Assembly (NCBI GenBank): GCA_016717855.1
Contig: JADKEV010000001.1
Span: 62,001 to 126,000, forward strand
Length of the DNA stretch: 64,000 bases
Reading direction: 5' to 3'
Origin: Betaproteobacteria bacterium
GTDB taxonomy: Bacteria > Pseudomonadota > Gammaproteobacteria > Burkholderiales > Casimicrobiaceae
In this document: in pieces, positions 58,835 through 64,000 of the stretch
Position numbering within the stretch: the stretch's first letter is position 1
Layout of the letters: the number at the start of each line of letters is the position of its first letter
Position numbers and translations under genes: made by a program
The notes under the pieces: model-generated
What the model was told of the DNA's origin: nothing
Database searches by the model: none
The model's input: the letters and a program-made list of their open reading frames with translations, nothing else

Positions 58835-59473
58835 ATGCAGATCAGCGACATCCTCGCCCAGATGGGGGGCATCCAGTCCATGGCGCGGGAATTGGGCGTC
58901 ACCGAAGAGCAGGCGGCGAGCGGCGCCGAGGCGCTGTCCCCGGCAATCCTCGGCGGCTTCAAGAAACAGGTGCAGTCGCAGCCTGCCGGCCTCGATGGGC
59001 TCAGCGGCCTGCTCGGGCAACTCGGTGGTGGCGGCCTGCTCGACAATGTTCTGGCGCCCGAGCCGACCGACGTGAATCGCGGCAACGACGTGCTCGGGCA
59101 GATCTTCGGCTCCAAGGACGTGAGCCGCACGGTCGCACAGAATGCGGCGGCGCAGTCCGGGCTCGATTCGTCGCTGCTGAAGAAAATGCTGCCGATGCTC
59201 GCGATGCTGGTTGCAGGTTACATGGCGAAGCAGACCGATGCCCGCCCCACGGGTCAGCCCTTCCAGGAGGGCGGGCTGCTCGGGGGTTTTGGCGGGCTGA
59301 GCGGCATCGGCGGAATGCTGGGAAATCTGTTGGGAGGTCACGGCGCCGGCGGCAGTTCGGCATATGATCCCGCCGCGCCGGCTGCCGCCAGGCCGGGGCT
59401 CGCCTCGATGCTCGATCTGAACGGAGACGGCAATCCGCTGGACGACATCATGCGGATGATAGGGAAGGCCTGA
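58835..59473 (+). CDS. DUF937 (YidB-like) protein
   Basis: 212 residues. It starts MQISDILAQMGGIQSMAREL with AAGGAG at 58821-58826. DUF937 motif: GVTEEQAASGAEALSPAILG. A Gly-rich segment follows (GGLLGGFGGLSGIGGMLGNL) and a short Ca-like LDLNGDGNPLDDIM end. Family function is unclear. Single gene with a 223-bp upstream spacer. Confidence 0.88.
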   Translation: MQISDILAQMGGIQSMARELGVTEEQAASGAEALSPAILGGFKKQVQSQPAGLDGLSGLLGQLGGGGLLDNVLAPEPTDVNRGNDVLGQIFGSKDVSRTVAQNAAAQSGLDSSLLKKMLPMLAMLVAGYMAKQTDARPTGQPFQEGGLLGGFGGLSGIGGMLGNLLGGHGAGGSSAYDPAAPAAARPGLASMLDLNGDGNPLDDIMRMIGKA

Positions 59474-59545
59474 GCTGGCTGCGCGGCTGGCGCCCGCGCA
59501 TGGCCGTGCGGTCAAACTCACAGCAGCGCGCCAGACCCATTCCCT

Positions 59546-60484
59546 TCACGCCGGCGGCACCACCGCCCCGGTGCGCTCGACGATCAGCCGGTACGCCTCG
59601 GTCCGCCGGTGCAGCGCGAAGTTGAACGTCGTGTTCTTGTACGACGCGCCCAGATCGAGGTCGCAGCGGGCGATTGCCAGCTCGTCGGCTTCGGTGGTGC
59701 ATGCGGCGACGATCTCGCCCGATGGCGCCACGACCAGCGAGTTGCCGATCTGGCGGATGCCGTCTTCGTCGCCGGCCTTGGCCACGCCGACGACCCAGCA
59801 GCCGTTCTGGTACGCGCCGGCCTGCATCGACAGCGCATTGTGGAAATGCGCCAGGTGGTCGTGCTCCGGCGAGGGCGGATTGTGCACCGGCGTGTTGTAG
59901 CCGAGCAGCACCATCTCGACGCCCTGCAGGCCCATCACGCGGTAGGTCTCGGGCCAGCGGCGATCGTTGCAGATCGCCATGCCGATGATGCCGCCGAAAG
60001 CGCGGAAGACCGGGAAGCCCAGGTTGCCGACCTCGAAGTAGCGCTTCTCCAGATTCTGGTACGGTCGCTCCGGCAAGTGCTCGCGATGGCCGGGCAGGTG
60101 GATCTTCCGGTACTTGCCGACGATGCGACCCTGCTGGTCGACCAGGATCGAAGTGTTGAAGTGCCGCCTGACGCCGTCCTCGACCGCCAGTTCCGCGTAA
60201 CCGAGATAGAAGCCGATGCCCAGTTCGCGCGCGGCATCGAACAGCGGCCGCGTCGCGGCGTTCGGCATTTCGGTCTCGAACCACGCATCGAGGTCTTCCT
60301 GCCGCTCGTAGTACCAGTGCGGAAAGAAGGCGGTCAGCGTGCACTCGGGAAAGACCACGAGCTGGCAGCCGTGCGCCTTCGCCTGGCGCAGCATCGCCAG
60401 CAGGCGCGCCACCGCCTGGGCGCGGGATTCGGTGCGGGAAATCGGCCCCATCTGGGCGGCGCCGACGGTCAGGATGCGTGACAT
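59546..60484 (-). CDS. N-carbamoyl-D-amino-acid hydrolase (nitrilase superfamily)
   Basis: 312 residues. Catalytic Glu in VVFPECTLTAFFPHW, Lys in KYRKIHLPGH and Cys in GMAICNDRRWPETYRVMGL. The last string and NTSILVD, YNTPVHNPPSPEHDH match Agrobacterium D-carbamoylase closely, so specificity for N-carbamoyl-D-amino acids is likely. AAGGAG lies before ATG 60484. Last gene of a three-gene operon, 10 bp after the M20 carbamoylase. Confidence 0.92.
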   Translation of the reverse strand: MSRILTVGAAQMGPISRTESRAQAVARLLAMLRQAKAHGCQLVVFPECTLTAFFPHWYYERQEDLDAWFETEMPNAATRPLFDAARELGIGFYLGYAELAVEDGVRRHFNTSILVDQQGRIVGKYRKIHLPGHREHLPERPYQNLEKRYFEVGNLGFPVFRAFGGIIGMAICNDRRWPETYRVMGLQGVEMVLLGYNTPVHNPPSPEHDHLAHFHNALSMQAGAYQNGCWVVGVAKAGDEDGIRQIGNSLVVAPSGEIVAACTTEADELAIARCDLDLGASYKNTTFNFALHRRTEAYRLIVERTGAVVPPA

Positions 60485-60494
60485 GGGGTCTCCT

Positions 60495-61724
60495 TCAGGA
60501 TGCGAGTTCCAGCAGCGTGTGCAGCAGGACGTTGGCGCCGGCTGCGATGTCGGCGGGCGCCGTGTATTCGGCGGCGTTGTGGCTGATGCCGCCGGCGCTG
60601 GGCACGAAGATCATCGCCGCCGGACAGATGCGCGCCATCATCTGCGCGTCGTGTCCCGCCCCCGACGTCATCCGGCGCTGGCTGAATCCAAGCCGCGTGG
60701 TGACTGCCTCGATGCGTTCGATCACGGCCGGCGCGAAGATCACCGGCTCGAACCGGGCCAGGCGCCGGGTCGAAATCGTCACCCCTTCATCGCGGGCAAG
60801 CGTGACGAGAAACGCGGCCAGCCGCGCTTCCGCCGCCTGCAACAACGCTTCATCGGTGTTGCGCAAGTCCGCCGTCAGCTTCGCCCGGCTGGCGATGACG
60901 TTGATCAGGTTGGGCGTGAGCTCGATGCGCCCGACCGTGCAGACCTGGGCGCCGCCCATTTCCTTCGCCAGCCCCCGCATGAAGGTGGTGATCGCGGCCG
61001 CGCAGTAACCTGCGTCGTGGCGCAGGCGCATCGGCGTGGTCCCGGCATGGTTCGACTGGCCGGCGATCAGGATTTCCTGCCACGAGATGCCCTGCAGGTT
61101 CTCGACCGCGCCGATGGTGATGCCGTCGGCGGCAAGCACCGGCCCCTGCTCGATATGCAGTTCGACGAACGCATGCGGGCGATGCAATCCCGGCGGCGCG
61201 CTGCCCGCATAGCCGATGCGCTGCAGCTCGGCGCCCAGCGTCTTGCCGTCGGTGGCCACCGCGGCGAGCGCGTCGTCCAGCGCCAGGCCGCCCACGTAGA
61301 CCAGCGAGCCCAGCATGTCGGGCGCGAAGCGGGCGCCCTCCTCGTTGGTGAAGAACGCGACGACCAGCGGCCGGCGCGTCGTGATACCGGCGGCAGCGAG
61401 CGTACGGACCACTTCCAGGCCCGCGAGCACGCCAAGGTTCCCGTCATAGCGCCCGCCGGTGGCGACGGTGTCGATGTGCGAGCCGGTCATCACCGGGGCG
61501 ACGTCTTCGGCGCCGCGGCGCAGGCCGAACACGTTGCCGATGCAATCGACGCTGACTTCGAGCCCCTGTTCGCGCATCCACGCGACCACCTGGTCGCGCC
61601 CGGCCTTGTCGGCGTCGGTCAGCGCCAGCCGGCAACAGCCGCCGCCGTCGATCGGACCGATCGCGGCTAACTGGTCAAGGCGCCCCAGCAGCCGGTCGCT
61701 ATCGATGCGCAGCGCGGTCGTCAT
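60495..61724 (-). CDS. M20 Zn-dependent amidohydrolase (N-carbamoyl-L-amino-acid hydrolase/allantoate-type)
   Basis: 409 residues. Zn ligands: GSHIDTVATGGRYDGNLGVL, FFTNEEGARFAPDMLGS, FVELHIEQGPVLA and SGAGHDAQM. Lid domain residues in GQSNHAGTTPMRLRHDA. The family hydrolyses N-carbamoyl-L-amino acids or ureidoglycolate-type substrates. The ATG overlaps the dpaL stop by 4 bp (ATGA), so the start is secure; the frame extends further upstream inside dpaL, which is not coding. Paired here with a D-specific carbamoylase. Confidence 0.92.
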   Translation of the reverse strand: MTTALRIDSDRLLGRLDQLAAIGPIDGGGCCRLALTDADKAGRDQVVAWMREQGLEVSVDCIGNVFGLRRGAEDVAPVMTGSHIDTVATGGRYDGNLGVLAGLEVVRTLAAAGITTRRPLVVAFFTNEEGARFAPDMLGSLVYVGGLALDDALAAVATDGKTLGAELQRIGYAGSAPPGLHRPHAFVELHIEQGPVLAADGITIGAVENLQGISWQEILIAGQSNHAGTTPMRLRHDAGYCAAAITTFMRGLAKEMGGAQVCTVGRIELTPNLINVIASRAKLTADLRNTDEALLQAAEARLAAFLVTLARDEGVTISTRRLARFEPVIFAPAVIERIEAVTTRLGFSQRRMTSGAGHDAQMMARICPAAMIFVPSAGGISHNAAEYTAPADIAAGANVLLHTLLELAS

Positions 61725-62944
61725 GTCGTCGACGACGACGCTGCGACGCCGACGATCTGCCGGTACAGCGCGGGGTCGGTGTCGCCCTCGCTGCCGATCA
61801 GCAGCACGCGCGATGCGGCGGTCAACGCGAGCGCCGCGCGGTGTTCCGGGTGCGCCTGCAGAGCCAGCAACAGCGCGAGACCGCACCCGCCGGTTTCTCC
61901 GGCGACAATCGCCGGATCGCCGGGCGCCGGCCGCGCCAGCGCGCGCATGGCGTCGAGCGCGTAACGGTCGTCGATGGCCGCGAACGCATTGGCGCCCTCG
62001 CGCAGGATCTCCCACGCCAGCGGCGAGACCTCGCCGCAGGCCAGCCCCGCCATCACCGTGTCGAGGTTGCCGGTGACGGCGACCGGGACGCCGGCCTGCG
62101 CGCTCTTGAAGTAGCAGTCGGCCGCGTCCGGTTCGACGACCACCAGCTGCGGCCGCCGTTCGCCCCATCCGATCCAGAACGCCGCGCACACCGCGGCCGC
62201 CAGCCCGCCGACGCCGGCCTGGACGAACACGTGAGTCGGCGGCTGTCCGGCCATCTGCCCGATGACTTCGCGCGCGATCACGCCGTAGCCATGCATCACG
62301 TCGACCGGTATCTCGCGATAGCCTTCGTACGTCGTATCGGAGACGACGGTCCAGCCGTGCCGCCCCGCCTCGGTTGCCGCGTGGCGCACCGAGTCGTCGT
62401 AGTTGCCGGGGACCTCGATCACCTCGGCGCCGTAGTGCGCGATCGCGGCGCGCCGCGCGGCGCTGACGTGCTCGTGCACGAAGACCACGCAGCGGCAACC
62501 GAAGAGTTGCGCGCCCCAAGCGACCGACCGGCCATGATTGCCGTCAGTGGCGCAGGTCACCTTGAGGTCCTTGACGATCCCCTTGTGCGCGCCCGCGATC
62601 AGTTCGCGCGAAGTCACGGCCTGGCCGGCGTTCGCCGCTTGAACCGCATTGGCCAGCAGCCGGAACACCGCATACGCGCCGCCGAGCGCCTTGAAACTCT
62701 TCAGTCCGAAGCGGCCGCCTTCATCCTTGTAGTGGAGTTCGGCAATGCCGAGGCTGGCGGCCAGCCCGGGCAGCCGCTGCAGCGGCGTCGCCGCATAGCC
62801 GGGCCAGCCGCGGATCTCGTCGAACGCGGCGCTGAAGCCGGCGTCGTTGAGGATGGCGGCATGCGCGGGCGGATAGGGTTCCGTGCCGGCGGCGGCGCCG
62901 GGATTGCAAAAGGTGCGGATGCCGTCGGGGCTCAGCGCGGCCAT
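61721..62944 (-). CDS. dpaL: Diaminopropionate ammonia-lyase
   Basis: 407 residues, fold type II PLP enzyme. PLP lysine in FGLKSFKALGGAYAV. Further marks: TCATDGNHGRSVAWGA, VVSDTTYEGYREIPVDVMHG, VFVQAGVGGLAAAV and GSEGDTDPALY. It splits 2,3-diaminopropionate to pyruvate and ammonia. First gene of a nitrogen-scavenging operon; E. coli ygeX also sits next to an M20 gene. Divergent from selO (about 190 bp). ATG 62947 is an alternative. Confidence 0.9.
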   Translation of the reverse strand: MAALSPDGIRTFCNPGAAAGTEPYPPAHAAILNDAGFSAAFDEIRGWPGYAATPLQRLPGLAASLGIAELHYKDEGGRFGLKSFKALGGAYAVFRLLANAVQAANAGQAVTSRELIAGAHKGIVKDLKVTCATDGNHGRSVAWGAQLFGCRCVVFVHEHVSAARRAAIAHYGAEVIEVPGNYDDSVRHAATEAGRHGWTVVSDTTYEGYREIPVDVMHGYGVIAREVIGQMAGQPPTHVFVQAGVGGLAAAVCAAFWIGWGERRPQLVVVEPDAADCYFKSAQAGVPVAVTGNLDTVMAGLACGEVSPLAWEILREGANAFAAIDDRYALDAMRALARPAPGDPAIVAGETGGCGLALLLALQAHPEHRAALALTAASRVLLIGSEGDTDPALYRQIVGVAASSSTT

Positions 62945-63132
62945 CAAGTCTTTGGCTCCCTGGAAGGGAATTGACCGATGGTACTACGGGCCGCCAGGGC
63001 ACAGGTGACGCGGGTTCGCTGCCGGTCGATGATCGCAGCGGCCGTCGCTGTCCGCGCGAAACGGGGCACTGTTGGCCTCGTTGCCCCGCTGTCGCGTCGG
63101 CCTGGGCCGCGGGAAAAAGGTAGACTTCGACG

Positions 63133-64000
63133 ATGACCACAGCCCATCAGCAGATGCCCCCGACCGCCGCATTCCGCTTCGACAATTCGTACGCCCGCGA
63201 CCTCCCGGGGTTTTACGTTGCGCGGCGACCCGAGGTCGTGCCCGGGCCACGGCTGCTGTTTCTCAACCACTCGTTGGCGGCAGAGCTGGGCCTCGACCTC
63301 GCCGCGCTCGATACGCCCGCGCGGGCGGCGATATTCGCCGGAAATACCGTGCCCGAGGGCGCCGAGCCGTTGGCGCAGGCCTACGCCGGCCACCAGTTCG
63401 GCGGCTTCTCGCCCCAGCTCGGCGACGGCCGCGCGCTCCTCCTGGGCGAGGTGATCGACCGGCAGGGGCGCCGCCGCGACATCGCGCTCAAGGGCTCGGG
63501 CCGCACGCCGTTTGCCCGCGGCGGCGACGGCAAGGCCGCCGTTGGTCCGATGCTGCGCGAGGTGCTGGTCGGCGAGGCCATGCACGCGCTGGGAATCCCC
63601 ACCACGCGTGCCCTCGCGGTCGCGGCGACCGGCGAGGACGTCTATCGGGAACGTGTCCTGCCCGGCGCGGTGCTCACGCGCGTGGCGGCGAGCCACATCC
63701 GCATCGGGACTTTTCAGTTCGTCGCTGCGCGCGGCGACGTCGATAGCCTCCGCAAACTCGCCGAGTACACGATCGCGCGGCACGACCCCGCACTCGCGAC
63801 CGCACCCACGCCCCAGCGCTTCCTGGCGCTGCTGCGGAACGTGGTCGAGCGTCAGGCGGCGCTGGTCGCGCAGTGGATGAACGTGGGCTTCATCCATGGC
63901 GTCATGAACACCGACAACATGACGCTGTCGGGCGAGACGATCGATTACGGGCCGTGCGCCTTCATGGAGGCCCACGATCCCACCACGGTGTTCAGCTCCA
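63133..64000 (+). CDS. selO: Protein adenylyltransferase SelO (YdiU), 3' end off the window
   Basis: 289 codons visible. Pseudokinase-fold AMPylator: PLAQAYAGHQFGGFSPQLGD, ALKGSGRTPFARGGDGKAAV, VLTRVAASHIRIGTFQF, VGFIHGVMNTDNMTLSG, IDYGPCAFMEAHDPTTVFSS. The motifs match SelO, which transfers AMP to Ser/Thr/Tyr of target proteins and is linked to redox stress. The ATG at 63133 is 14 nt after AAGG, a long spacing. No damage visible up to the window end. Confidence 0.94.
   Translation, partial: MTTAHQQMPPTAAFRFDNSYARDLPGFYVARRPEVVPGPRLLFLNHSLAAELGLDLAALDTPARAAIFAGNTVPEGAEPLAQAYAGHQFGGFSPQLGDGRALLLGEVIDRQGRRRDIALKGSGRTPFARGGDGKAAVGPMLREVLVGEAMHALGIPTTRALAVAATGEDVYRERVLPGAVLTRVAASHIRIGTFQFVAARGDVDSLRKLAEYTIARHDPALATAPTPQRFLALLRNVVERQAALVAQWMNVGFIHGVMNTDNMTLSGETIDYGPCAFMEAHDPTTVFSS

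Noticed and set aside
60495..62519. 674-codon frame covering the M20 gene plus part of dpaL
   Set aside because: The first 265 codons overlap dpaL in another frame without homology; the M20 start overlaps the dpaL stop by 4 bp.

Overview
The window is about 64 kb of high-GC DNA that looks betaproteobacterial (Burkholderiales or Nitrosomonadales type). Evidence for this is the Liv-type and Dpp-type ABC operons, a TamA/TamB pair, an IPTL-CTERM surface protein, D- and L-carbamoylase genes, DUF1800/DUF1501 and DUF937 genes, and the codon use. It appears to be chromosomal. I see no phage, plasmid, insertion-sequence or CRISPR genes. The only RNA gene is a tRNA-Gly(CCC).

Layout. 1-4.1 kb: a branched-chain-amino-acid-type ABC importer on the minus strand (binding protein, LivH, a LivM-LivG fusion, start of LivF). 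4.4-5.6 kb: a Kef/YbaL-type cation:proton antiporter, wrecked by two G/C-only blocks that are probably assembly artefacts. 5.7-8.3 kb: an IPTL-CTERM secreted protein, the tRNA and a frameshifted amidase. 8.5-20.7 kb: an atypical pyruvate kinase, a PHP-glycosyltransferase fusion, a small membrane protein, a class III aminotransferase with an in-frame amber codon, phosphatidylserine decarboxylase, a GT2 glycosyltransferase, a GT39-like membrane glycosyltransferase with TPRs, and an MFS transporter next to a third G/C block. This stretch looks lipid- and envelope-related. 21-30.7 kb: a secreted beta-propeller protein with a dockerin-like tail, an iron-type alcohol dehydrogenase divergent from a large reductase whose C-terminal half resembles cyanobacterial acyl-ACP reductase, an unknown gene, a second amidase and two DUF1566 secreted proteins. 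30.9-38 kb: a complete Dpp/Opp-type importer operon ending in an amidohydrolase. 38.2-44.4 kb: tamA-tamB. 44.5-53 kb: a small exported protein, a FlgO/TPR protein and a giant surface protein with an IPTL-like segment in its middle (midcut-by-XrtH type), PKD/cadherin-like, FG-GAP and PASTA domains. 53.2-64 kb: a DMGDH/sarcosine-dehydrogenase-type oxidoreductase, DUF1800/DUF1501, DUF937, an amino-acid nitrogen-scavenging operon (diaminopropionate ammonia-lyase, M20 carbamoylase, N-carbamoyl-D-amino-acid hydrolase) and a partial selO.

Dispersed signals. A 31-nt REP-like palindrome occurs eight times. Two inverted pairs look like REPINs, and one of them supplies the stop codons of both convergent genes that flank it. 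A dockerin-like C-terminal module is shared by two unlinked secreted proteins.

Caution on sequence quality. Three genes carry a +1 frameshift beside a short C or T run, one carries an in-frame TAG, and three blocks are almost pure G/C. These should be checked against reads before being treated as biology.
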